In this document: positions 31,515 to 39,498 of the stretch, one piece after another
Position numbering within the stretch: position 1 is the first letter of the stretch
Layout: the number at the start of each line of letters is the position of its first letter
Assembly: GCA_024280885.1 (NCBI GenBank)
Contig: JAJRPF010000064.1
Coordinates: forward strand, 1 to 64,000
Direction of reading: 5' to 3'
DNA: 64,000 nucleotides
Source of the DNA: Planctomycetota bacterium
GTDB taxonomy: Bacteria > Planctomycetota > JAJSAM01 > JAJVHW01
The notes under the pieces: generated by a model
What the model was told of the DNA's origin: nothing
Seen by the model: the letters and a program-made list of their open reading frames with translations, nothing else
The model's database searches: none
Program-made: the position numbers and the translations under genes

Positions 31515-32948
31515 TCAGCGGGTCGTGAACGTCGAGCGGAAGTCGAGCGACAAGAAGCTCCCGTTCAGGCTGCGCACGCGATCGGTGACCCGGACGTCGT
31601 ATTCGCACCCCGGATCGAGATTGCGGCGCGGAGTGACATCCACGCGCACCTCGCCGAGTCGTGACTGCTCCAGGAACACACCGGCCTCCACGGGCCAGAA
31701 TACGTCCTCTTCCTCCTCGGTTCCCACGTGGACTTTGGTCTTCGTGATGAGAACGTTCCCGGGGTGCACGGTGCGCGGATCGAGGGGCGCTGCGAAGCGC
31801 AGCCGCACCACGATCCGTTTCCGGGCGCTTAGCGGGAGCTCGAATTGGTTGTCCGGGTCCTCCCAATCGGTCGTCGCATCGACATCGATCTCACCGTTGG
31901 GAGGGGTCACGTTGACAACGCGCGGAGGCCGTCGCCCGGCACGATCATCGACGCCCGCAAAGGGAAAGGGGGACCAAGGCTGCAAGGAGACGGTGGTGAA
32001 CTCGATGCCGCGCCGCGGCATGGCGAACGGTCCGCCGAAGGGGGCCAGCGTGATGCTGCGCGCTCGGGGGAGCGGCCTCTTTGTCGTGAGGGTGTAGGTC
32101 TCGCCGGGCTCGTATGCGGTGTCATTGGCGTCGGCGTGATGCGGGATATGCGGGATGAACGTCACGAAGCGCCGGTTACGGAGGATCAGGACCCGGCGAT
32201 GCTCCCGCTGGCGCAGCAACGACCGCGGAACCGGGAAGCCGGTCGCCAGATCGCGCGGATGGAAGAACCGTTCGAACCGCGGGGTCTGTCTCAGCTGCTC
32301 AAACACGTCGAGGTTGCCATCGAGGTAAGTCTGCCAGAGCGCGTCGTCGCCCGCCACGAGCTGCCGGTAGTCCGAGAGCTCGTCTTGCGGCTCCAGCGTC
32401 GGTGGGTAGAAAGCCGTCACGTCGCCACGGTCGAGTCGCGTCCCCGCGCCACTGCTGGGGTCGAGCGCGTCGCGAAGCCCGCGATCAATCGCGTCGAGTT
32501 TTCCCAATCTCCCTGTCCGCTCGATGCGCGCGAGCAGGCGCTCCGACTTCCGCAGAGCCGTCTCGTAGTCCAGGTGTCTGACCAGCTGGAAGTACTCCCG
32601 AACGGCCTCGGGACGCACCGTCACACGCCTGTTCGACTCGCTGTCGATCATGGGACGGCCATGGACGAGGGCGCCCTTCGCCTGGTTCCCCCCCGAGCGG
32701 ATCCGGATCGTCCCGAAGTCGATGTCGCGCCTGGGCACCGGTCGGCGGAAACGGAGGCTGAACTCCTGGTCCAGGGACACCGACCTGAGGAGATATTTGT
32801 CGACGGGCTCCAGCGCCGCACGACTGTCGGGTGCCGTCGCCATGCCGGCGATGCCTCCCACGAGCAATGCAGCGACCGTGCCCGCCAGTCGCCAATGCGA
32901 GCCGAATCCCCGTCGCTGATCCTCGTCGTGTACGTCGCGTCGCTTCAT
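31515..32948 (-). CDS. secreted Ig-like (Big_5/SbsA-type) protein
   Basis: 477 residues from ATG 32948. Basic N-terminus and signal-anchor (GSHWRLAGTVAALLVGGIAG). Two beta-sandwich regions contain the pattern of bacterial Ig-like domains that describe feature boundaries: DQEFSLRFRRPVPRRDIDFG near the N-terminus, and RVVNVTPPNGEIDVDATTDW with VVRLRFAAPLDPRTVHPGNV near the C-terminus. The middle is helical with Arg/Glu (YETALRKSERLLARIERTGR). Probably a cell-surface or periplasmic structural protein. It follows a similar protein gene (33046-35244) on the same strand by 97 bp, so the two are likely one operon. Confidence 0.7.
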   Translation of the reverse strand: MKRRDVHDEDQRRGFGSHWRLAGTVAALLVGGIAGMATAPDSRAALEPVDKYLLRSVSLDQEFSLRFRRPVPRRDIDFGTIRIRSGGNQAKGALVHGRPMIDSESNRRVTVRPEAVREYFQLVRHLDYETALRKSERLLARIERTGRLGKLDAIDRGLRDALDPSSGAGTRLDRGDVTAFYPPTLEPQDELSDYRQLVAGDDALWQTYLDGNLDVFEQLRQTPRFERFFHPRDLATGFPVPRSLLRQREHRRVLILRNRRFVTFIPHIPHHADANDTAYEPGETYTLTTKRPLPRARSITLAPFGGPFAMPRRGIEFTTVSLQPWSPFPFAGVDDRAGRRPPRVVNVTPPNGEIDVDATTDWEDPDNQFELPLSARKRIVVRLRFAAPLDPRTVHPGNVLITKTKVHVGTEEEEDVFWPVEAGVFLEQSRLGEVRVDVTPRRNLDPGCEYDVRVTDRVRSLNGSFLSLDFRSTFTTR

Positions 32949-33045
32949 CGTGTACCCCCTCCGCCGTCACATGTCGCTCGTGACTCGCGTAGACTCCACC
33001 AACCCCCATCCGTCCGGCTGAGCGGCAACGACGACGCCCGTCGGA

Positions 33046-35244
33046 TCAATCGCCCAGCGTGATCGGCTCGCGCCGGTACTCCCACGGGCCGATCCGCCGC
33101 GACTCGTCAATGGGCCGCGCGCGCAGCAGGACCTGGCCGCTGAAGCCAGGCAGATCGCCGCTCGTGTCCCACGCAAACGTGTGCTGACGGCCTACCGGGA
33201 ACGGCGCACTCGGTACCCCATCGTCAGGATCACCGAGACCCGCGGCGTTGGTGCACGGGAGCCACTCCAACTGCGAGAGCTCGGGCAGTGTCAGATCGTC
33301 GAGATCCTCGCCCACGCCGACGACGTGGTAGTCGAACGCGACACCGAGAGGGGCCGGTTCCAGCCAACCGTTGCCGTTCGTGTCTTCCAGGAGGAGCAGA
33401 TCGAGTACGCCGTTGCCGTTCCGATCCTCGGAGTCCTCGTCGTAGGCCGTCCACTCGATCAACGTGGCTGCGCCGGGGACGGTGTCGCCGATCGCAAGAG
33501 CCGGCGGGTTGCCGTTGTCGAGCGCGAACGGCGCGGTGTACACCCAATCACCGTCGCGTGGCCTGCCGCGGATGACGCGCATGCGCACGACGACTCCCCG
33601 ATTGATCGGATCGAGCAGCTCGAACCCGGGGTTGTTCGGGTCGGGGATCGGACGGCCCTCGGCCGTGTAGATCCGCTGCGACGTCAGCAGGTGCACCCCC
33701 GCGCCGAGGTCAAAAACCGCAGGCCAGACGAAGGCGTTCACGCTCCCGAGTCCGGGCGCCGCGTCGTATTTGAACACCGTCCCGCGGATCTTCTTGCGCG
33801 CCTTGCCGGCGTAGCGGCCGGTATGACGTGCATCGCGGCGGTCCGCAGAGAGCTGCCGGAACTCGTCCTCGGCGATCTCACCATCGGCGTTCCGATCGAT
33901 GCCGTACTGCATTTCGACGAGTGCCGGACGACCGCGTTCATCGACGAGCGTGAACGGCAGGACCACGTTCCGTCCCGCGCCCGCGTTGCCCTGAACACCG
34001 AGCGGCGTGTACAGGTTCGTGATCCGTGCGCGCTTGCGAGACGGTTTGCCGACATCGTTGTCTGGCAGCGTCGGGCCGGGCAGGTTCTCGGGCCCGGTGG
34101 TGAAGATGGTGTGGACCTGCCAGTCGATCTGCCACGGGCGAAGGTCGCCCAATTCGAGGAGATTGCGCTTCAGCACGCCCCGCTGGTCTTGATCGTCCGG
34201 CCAGTCCGGGATCAAATTGGACGGCGGGTTGGGCAGCGAGGACGGCGGGAGACCCGGGTTGCCGGAGCGCGCCTGGGAGAGCCAGTTGTAGATGAGGCGC
34301 AGGCGCTCGCGGCGCAGGTGATTACGCACCCCGATGATACCGGTGAGATCGGTCACGCGACTCCCGATGCGCAGCGCGAACGTCGCGTTCGGCGGTAGCG
34401 GCTCTGCCGGACGGAACACGATGGTCGTTCGATTGCGGTCCTGTTCGACAACGACATCGCCGCCCACGTACCGCGCGGTCACGGGAACACCGTGCTCCTC
34501 GACCAGCGTCAGTTCGATCGCGCCCGACGATCGCAGAGTTTCGGGGCGGAGCGGGATGCCGTTCGTGAAGAGAGTCACGTCGATGTCGATCGGGACGGAC
34601 GGCGTGCCGGCCGTGTGCGCGTAGAGGCGCGCCGCCGACACGTCCGCGTCGAGCGGGTTCGTGAAGAGCACCGTCAGCGGCGGCACCGCGGCGGGTTGCT
34701 CCCACGGGAACACGGGTCCGGCCGTAGTGCGGAACCCGATCACCTGGGATCGACGCATCCGTGCGCCGGTCGTGCTCTCCACTGCGGGGCTCTCCGACTT
34801 CCCCGCGATCACGAGCTGGTAGTACTCTCCCCTTCTGAGTGTGCCATTGGCGTACGCGTCGGATTCAGGTGAACCCGGCGGGAAGAAGTCGGCGTTCGGC
34901 AGGTCCGAGACCCGCCGGTGCGTCGGGAGCACCGAGATGACGCGCACGGTGTTGCCGCGCCGCTCAAGTCTCACGGGACGGTGTTCGCCCCCGACGCCAC
35001 TACGCCGGACCGCGATCGAGCCGTTCGTGAGGCTTTTGCGCGAGACGCGGGCGGTGAATCGCACCTCGAACACGTGGTTGAGCCAGACATCCTCGAGGGA
35101 ACCACCGTCGTCCACTGCCGTCACGCGGAAGCGCGCTGCCCCGCTCGCTCGCCGCGCACTTGCGGGCTCGGTATCAACGCTCGCGATGATGAGCGCAAGC
35201 CCAAGACCGCACGCGACTCCCATTGAACGCCGTGCAAGACGCAT
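33046..35244 (-). CDS. large secreted Ig-like protein with EF-hand-type calcium motifs
   Basis: 732 residues from ATG 35244 with signal peptide MGVACGLGLALIIASVDTEP. The N-terminal part resembles Big_5/SbsA Ig-like modules (DVWLNHVFEVRFTARVSRKS, TIVFRPAEPLPPNATFALRI), also present in the neighbouring 31515-32948 product. Two calcium-loop-like stretches follow: DRNADGEIAEDEF and, nearer the C-terminus, DRNGNGVLDLLLLEDTNGNG. The rest is beta-rich with Pro and Gly. Probably extracellular or surface-bound. First gene of a two-gene operon. Its upstream region holds a degraded tRNA. Confidence 0.72.
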   Translation of the reverse strand: MRLARRSMGVACGLGLALIIASVDTEPASARRASGAARFRVTAVDDGGSLEDVWLNHVFEVRFTARVSRKSLTNGSIAVRRSGVGGEHRPVRLERRGNTVRVISVLPTHRRVSDLPNADFFPPGSPESDAYANGTLRRGEYYQLVIAGKSESPAVESTTGARMRRSQVIGFRTTAGPVFPWEQPAAVPPLTVLFTNPLDADVSAARLYAHTAGTPSVPIDIDVTLFTNGIPLRPETLRSSGAIELTLVEEHGVPVTARYVGGDVVVEQDRNRTTIVFRPAEPLPPNATFALRIGSRVTDLTGIIGVRNHLRRERLRLIYNWLSQARSGNPGLPPSSLPNPPSNLIPDWPDDQDQRGVLKRNLLELGDLRPWQIDWQVHTIFTTGPENLPGPTLPDNDVGKPSRKRARITNLYTPLGVQGNAGAGRNVVLPFTLVDERGRPALVEMQYGIDRNADGEIAEDEFRQLSADRRDARHTGRYAGKARKKIRGTVFKYDAAPGLGSVNAFVWPAVFDLGAGVHLLTSQRIYTAEGRPIPDPNNPGFELLDPINRGVVVRMRVIRGRPRDGDWVYTAPFALDNGNPPALAIGDTVPGAATLIEWTAYDEDSEDRNGNGVLDLLLLEDTNGNGWLEPAPLGVAFDYHVVGVGEDLDDLTLPELSQLEWLPCTNAAGLGDPDDGVPSAPFPVGRQHTFAWDTSGDLPGFSGQVLLRARPIDESRRIGPWEYRREPITLGD

Positions 35245-35452
35245 CGCTTCCTCCCTCGGTCGCCAACGCCCCCCCCCGCTGGCGCAAGTCCCCCCACCGT
35301 CACTTCATTTGAGCACGAAATGACCGTCCGTGGGAGGAGCCTGCCGCGAGCTCTTCCTGCGACCGTGCCGCCCTCGATACACAGTTGCTCCACAGTTGCG
35401 GGACTCCAGTCGTCCTGTGCGACACATGCGACACATGCGACAAGAATCGCGA

Positions 35453-35521
35453 GCGTGTGAGCCTGGCTGACATAGCTTCGGGAGCAAGAGGCCGGAGGTT
35501 CGAATCCTCTCGCCCCGACCA
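35453..35521 (+). pseudogene. tRNA-Pro (CGG) gene with degraded 5' half
   Basis: The 3' half is perfect: anticodon loop TTCGGGA (anticodon CGG), AGCAAG, variable AGGCC, T arm GGAGGTTCGAATCCTC, acceptor CGCCCCG, discriminator A and encoded CCA at 35519-35521. The 5' half (GCGTGTGAGCCTGGCTGACA) is only similar to a tRNA-Pro 5' half: the acceptor and the anticodon stem no longer pair fully. The 3' ends of tRNA genes are common attachment sites of integrative elements, so this may be a displaced att copy. Position of the 5' boundary is approximate. Confidence 0.6.
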
Positions 35522-35892
35522 CACTAAATAGCGTCTCACAAGGCGCTTACGGTTGAGGCCGTTCTTGGCCTCGCCGACGTTGCGAAGAGCCCGCCCCCTT
35601 CGCGCCACCTCCAGGTGACCGACCTGTACTTGGGGACGGGAAGCGACTCCGGGCGGCAACGCCCGACAAGCGCTCCATCGCCGCCGTAGGCTATGGTCAT
35701 GTTTGGCCTCAGTTGCCGCACACCCGGAACCCAGGGCGTCAAACCGGACGCATTCGATCCCTGCACTGCCCGCCGAGGCGCTTGTCTCGACGATTCTGCG
35801 CTCGGAGTCGTCAGGGTCGCGTTCCCCGTGCTCACCGTTCCGGGACTGGGCGTCGAGTTGCCGACGTGACGTCCGCAACCGAGGATTCCACG

Positions 35893-36327
35893 ATGGGTGA
35901 ACCCGTACCCCCTGACTTCGTCTTCCGGCTCATCGCAGGGGTGAACAGCGCCCTCGGCGATGCCGCGTGTGAGGCACGTAAGCGGCCGGACGTCGCCCGT
36001 GCTGCAACGGACGTCGATATCCGGGGGAACGAGTTCGGGTGCGAGTTGGTGGCGCACGTCGAGATTCACAGCGATGCGGGGCCGTACGTCTGCCTCTGTT
36101 TCGAACTCGGCAATGGCCGTGATGGATGGTGGATCGAGAGTTCTGTGGATGCGGCCCCGGGAGTAGGAGAACCGATGAGGACGATCGCAGAGCGACCGAC
36201 CTTCGTGGGCGACGATCTGAACGCGTTGGCGCAGGAGTCGGTCGCTGCGGTCGCGTGGTTGGTCGGTCACGCGCATCCAACCGACGAGGGCGACTCCCGC
36301 ACGACTCGCAGTGGACCTGACCGATGA
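35893..36327 (+). CDS. hypothetical protein, possible immunity-type
   Basis: 144 residues from ATG 35893. Helix (DFVFRLIAGVNSALGDAACE) then an alpha/beta core (ATDVDIRGNEFGCELVAHVE, GPYVCLCFELGNGRDGWWIE) and a C-terminal helix (DDLNALAQESVAAVAWLVGH). No signal peptide. Its TGA overlaps the ATG of the next gene (ATGA), so the pair is probably translationally coupled. Family not recognised; small size, acidity and pairing are reminiscent of immunity proteins. Confidence 0.55.
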   Translation: MGEPVPPDFVFRLIAGVNSALGDAACEARKRPDVARAATDVDIRGNEFGCELVAHVEIHSDAGPYVCLCFELGNGRDGWWIESSVDAAPGVGEPMRTIAERPTFVGDDLNALAQESVAAVAWLVGHAHPTDEGDSRTTRSGPDR

Positions 36328-36716
36328 CTCCCCTGCCCCTTGACGCCACTGACGCGCAGATCCTCGATGTCGTTCGTCTCTGGGTCGATCACCTTGTGCA
36401 CGAACGCTACGGCGAGGCGCTGCGGGTAGTCGAAGCCCGCGATCATTGGACGAGCGATATCGTTGAGACCGTGATCCGGAACTACGGGTCGATCGACCCC
36501 ATGTACGACGCCTCGGTGTGGAAGGTCACACCGCTCAAGAGCGCCTCAGGTGGCCCGACGCCTCGCCACGACCTGGGTCGTTGTGACGACGGACGGGCGT
36601 TCATCTACTTCGATCTGCCGCTCAACGGAGAGTGGAGCGATGTGACCGCCACCTTCGACGTCGTTCCCGAGGATGATGGTCTGCACATCGTGCTCGACGA
36701 GGTGTATGTGATGTAG
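36324..36716 (+). CDS. DUF7668-like small protein
   Basis: 130 residues from ATG 36324. Recognisable pattern: AQILDVVRLWVDHLVHERYG, then a helix, VIRNYGSIDP, a beta strand with VTPL, and the C-terminal signature FDLPLNGEWSDVTATFDVVP ending in VYVM. From memory this belongs to the short-protein family DUF7668, whose function is unknown. It is coupled to the previous gene. Its stop is 7 bp from a truncated recombinase on the opposite strand, meaning this pair sits at a rearrangement junction. Confidence 0.6.
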   Translation: MTPLPLDATDAQILDVVRLWVDHLVHERYGEALRVVEARDHWTSDIVETVIRNYGSIDPMYDASVWKVTPLKSASGGPTPRHDLGRCDDGRAFIYFDLPLNGEWSDVTATFDVVPEDDGLHIVLDEVYVM

Positions 36717-36723
36717 CGGCTCC

Positions 36724-36960
36724 ACCGTCATCGAGGAAGTGGGTCGCGAACGTATGGCGAAGGCTGTACATGACGAGCCCGTCGAGACCTGCGGCCTTCG
36801 TCGTTCTCTTCCGGGCCCGGGTCATGTCCTTCCACGGTTGCCCGTACCTGTTCAAGAAGACGGCGCTCTTGGGACCGTCGTCGCCCCCGAGTTGGACGAG
36901 AACCCGCAGGTTCCCCTCGGGACGACCGCTCGAGTAACGTGGCCCGCGCTCGGGTCGTGC
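36724..36960 (-). pseudogene. tyrosine recombinase fragment
   Basis: Minus-strand reading includes AVFLNRYGQPWKDMTRARKR followed by TKAAGLDGLVMYSLRHTFAT and HFLDDGGA, which is the HxLR region of a tyrosine recombinase. It stops abruptly after GGA at about 36724; the LGH and nucleophile region are gone, and the coding frame runs into the 3' end of the DUF7668-like gene. Upstream sequence is not clearly recombinase. Inactive relic. The rest of 36717-37151 holds nothing else I can support except the promoter region of the next gene. Confidence 0.75.
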
Positions 36961-37151
36961 GTCTCGCTCGGCGCACGACACCGTGTGATGATCATCACCG
37001 GTTTCGGTACCCGCGGGGGACCAGGCGAGCAGCCGGTCGTGGAAGGACTTCGGCGCTCCGATCCACCACCGCCGACGTTCTTCCCGAACGGATGTCGGAG
37101 CCGTGCGTTCGTGTAGCATGGGGATTGCGCGCCGACGCCCGGAGACAACCC

Positions 37152-37727
37152 ATGAAGAACCTGCTGATCTTGGCTCCCCTGGTCGTCATCGCCGCAGCGA
37201 TGCTCGCGCCCGCCGCTGGCGCAGACGAGTCGAGGCCTGGCCCGAGAGAGACGCCAGTCGGGCACCTGGCGAAGATTGTAGAGGACCACTCCGCCGCTCT
37301 CGCCCGGCTCGACGCGTCCTATCGCGAGGCGGTCCGCGTGGAGCGCAACCGCCACGTCAGAGCGCTGTCATCGCAACTCGACGCCGCCCTCGATCGCGAG
37401 GATCTTGAGATCGCGATGGCGATCTCCAAGCGCCTCTCTCTCGCGACCGCCGCCCTTGAGTCCGCGCGCGTCGTTCATCCTGCCGGCGCGGCGTCGCAGG
37501 GCTTCCGTGTCCTCGCCGCCCGTTGGGGCATGGGAACACGTTGGACCGATGTCACCGATCGCGTGAACGGCTATGTCGGCGTGTCCGGCGTTGACGTGCG
37601 CGTCAACCACCGCTCGTTCGGAGATCCTGCCCCGCACTGGAAGAAGACACTCTTCCTCACATATGAGCAGGCCGGTGAGTTGAAGGTGAAGGTGGTGGCC
37701 GAGGATCGACGGCTGCGGCTGCCGTGA
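37152..37727 (+). CDS. secreted coiled-coil protein
   Basis: 191 residues from ATG 37152 with GGAG upstream. Signal peptide KNLLILAPLVVIAAAMLAPA. Residues 30-110 form a long charged helix (VEDHSAALARLDASYREAVR, AALDREDLEIAMAISKRLS), probably a coiled coil. The C-terminal 70 residues (RWGMGTRWTDVTDRVNGYVG to VVAEDRRLRLP) form a small beta domain found, from memory, at the end of several planctomycete secreted proteins. The stop overlaps the GTG of the next gene by 4 bp. Confidence 0.65.
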   Translation: MKNLLILAPLVVIAAAMLAPAAGADESRPGPRETPVGHLAKIVEDHSAALARLDASYREAVRVERNRHVRALSSQLDAALDREDLEIAMAISKRLSLATAALESARVVHPAGAASQGFRVLAARWGMGTRWTDVTDRVNGYVGVSGVDVRVNHRSFGDPAPHWKKTLFLTYEQAGELKVKVVAEDRRLRLP

Positions 37728-39145
37728 TCGGACGTCGATCCCTCAGCGCTGGCCTGCTCGTTGCCGTGCTCTTGGTGGTCGCGCTCCGGCGCTGCGGAGT
37801 CGCGGATGAACCGGAAGTCGCGCCCCCTCCGGCCCCGGAGAGCGCGGTCCCCGTTCCCATCGAGACGCATGATCCGCCTGCTCGAAGAGCCCGCGTCAAG
37901 CCGCCCAAGCCGCCAAAGTCGCTGTCCGCCAGCGTTGAGACTGACGTGGTCAGTGTCACGTTTCGAGATCTGGCGGACGGGTCCATCATTCCGTTCGATG
38001 TGCTCGATCCGAAGTGGCCGTCGGCCCTCGGTGCTCAGGCGGAGAGCGCGGTTGGCAGTCACGCTCCGCGCGAGGACGTGGAGTCCGATGCTGTCAAGGT
38101 CGCCGAACCGTTCCACTTCGTGGGGCGGACCCCAGACGCCGAGGGTAGCGAGCACTACGACCTCTGGGTGTACCGGACCGTTCGCGTTCGCGGAACCGTC
38201 TCGGCAGCCGCTGAGCTGAACGTCGAGCCAAGGACAGCGACCGTTGAGTGGGGAGTGTACGGAGGGGGAGTCGGACAACTCGGGCACCGAGCGGATCCTC
38301 CATGGTCGACGAAATGGCTGAACACGCACCGATTGCGGCGCCGGATCCCGATCTGGACCGTCACCGAGGACGGCTCATTTGAGTGTGACGTGTCCCGCGT
38401 GCGCGGGTTGACGTTCGTGGCGTCCGTTCGTGTGCCGGGGAGGGCTACGAGGAACGACGTTCAGCGCGTGGCGGTCGATTCGCAGACAGAGCTCGTGACG
38501 CTCCGGCTGGAGATCCAGCCGGAGATGATGATCGCGGGCGTACTCGTGCAGATCGATGGAACTCCAGCAACGGGGCGAGTCGCAGTGTTCGTCCACAACC
38601 GGGTCCGCGCGGCGGAGCTCGACCACGCCATTCTCACTCTCTACGGGATCGGAGTCGCTGGTGGCGTTCGGCAGCGCCCGACGGATGAGTTCGTCACGTT
38701 CACGAGCGTCGACAGCGTTCAGACCAGCAGCGACGGGCACTTTGAACTGCCGGTGTTCAACGCCGGACGCACGATGCTCACGGTGAAAGTCGCGGGGTTC
38801 ATCACAGAGCAGATCTCGCTCGGGGAGATCAACGGGTCGCGCGAGGACCTGCGGATCACACTGCGACCCGACGACTCGTCGATCACCGTCACGCTTCGCG
38901 ACGGTGACGCTGCCTTCGAGGTGGGAACCGCGCTCGTCGTCGCCGGGAGCGCCGAAGTGGGGCAGCCTGAAATAGGTCGCTACACCCCGGACGCGAACGG
39001 GCGCGTCAACGCGAGCGTGTTCGAAGAGGGGAAGGACTACTACCTGATCCTCGACGTCTCGGGTGAATCGCGACGGCGTGGGTGGCTCACGTGGAGATCT
39101 CAGTCGGAGATCGACGTCAGCCGCGATCTCCGACGGACGCGGTAG
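37724..39145 (+). CDS. membrane-anchored carboxypeptidase-regulatory-like protein, paralogue A
   Basis: 473 residues from GTG 37724 (TGA of the previous gene overlaps). One N-terminal membrane anchor (AGLLVAVLLVVALRRCG), a proline-rich spacer, then a beta-rich region including modules with the regulatory-like pattern (RLEIQPEMMIAGVLVQIDGT, SSDGHFELPVFNAGRTMLTV, SSITVTLRDGDAAFEVGTAL). It lacks a sigma domain. Nearly identical, from about residue 10 to the end and into the downstream repeat, to the product of 50237-51664. The 3' end is followed after 8 bp by element copy 5. Function unknown; likely exported, facing outward. Confidence 0.7.
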   Translation: MIGRRSLSAGLLVAVLLVVALRRCGVADEPEVAPPPAPESAVPVPIETHDPPARRARVKPPKPPKSLSASVETDVVSVTFRDLADGSIIPFDVLDPKWPSALGAQAESAVGSHAPREDVESDAVKVAEPFHFVGRTPDAEGSEHYDLWVYRTVRVRGTVSAAAELNVEPRTATVEWGVYGGGVGQLGHRADPPWSTKWLNTHRLRRRIPIWTVTEDGSFECDVSRVRGLTFVASVRVPGRATRNDVQRVAVDSQTELVTLRLEIQPEMMIAGVLVQIDGTPATGRVAVFVHNRVRAAELDHAILTLYGIGVAGGVRQRPTDEFVTFTSVDSVQTSSDGHFELPVFNAGRTMLTVKVAGFITEQISLGEINGSREDLRITLRPDDSSITVTLRDGDAAFEVGTALVVAGSAEVGQPEIGRYTPDANGRVNASVFEEGKDYYLILDVSGESRRRGWLTWRSQSEIDVSRDLRRTR

Positions 39146-39153
39146 GGAGGAAC

Positions 39154-39381
39154 GGCGTTGGTGCACGAGTGCCCGCGCGCCGCGAGCGCCCCCACCCCGG
39201 CGAGTCTCTGTCGGTCGCTGCAGCGCGAGACGACCCGGCGCGAGAGACCGAGGCGCGACTCGGCTGCAACGTCCTGAACCGGATGCTCAGCATCGCCCGA
39301 CTGCGGTCGGCGGCGACCGTCGCGTAGGATGGCGGTTGGGCTGGGGAGGGTTCGACATCGATGGGTTCATGCACCATCGCC
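39154..39381 (+). mobile_element. interspersed element, internally shortened copy 5
   Basis: 228 bp. Left end GGCGTTGGTGCACGAGTGCC, right end GGTTCATGCACCATCGCC. The region carrying the internal start codon is replaced by TCTCTGTCGGTCGCTGCAGC; the C-terminal part is well kept (GAGACCGAGGCGCGACTCGG, CGGCGACCGTCGCGTAGG). Copy 9 downstream of the paralogous gene has the same deletion, so the two copies descended together with their genes. Confidence 0.8.
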
Positions 39382-39498
39382 CCCCTGAACGGCTACCCGC
39401 ATGGGCGCATCTACGCTGGTCGGAGGCGCCTGACCGCTGTTTCCACCGTGAATCTCGCAACAGATCGGCCCTCCAACGGCACATGTGACTAGAGCACG

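Noticed and set aside
35300..35878. Minus-strand frame containing GREDSNLRPLAPEA
   Set aside because: This familiar string is the reverse reading of a tRNA gene 3' half and is a common spurious ORF.
36385..36410. TTGTGCACGAACGC inside the DUF7668-like gene, similar to an element right end
   Set aside because: It encodes conserved residues of that protein (DHLVHERYGEA) and has no element body on either side; probably coincidence.
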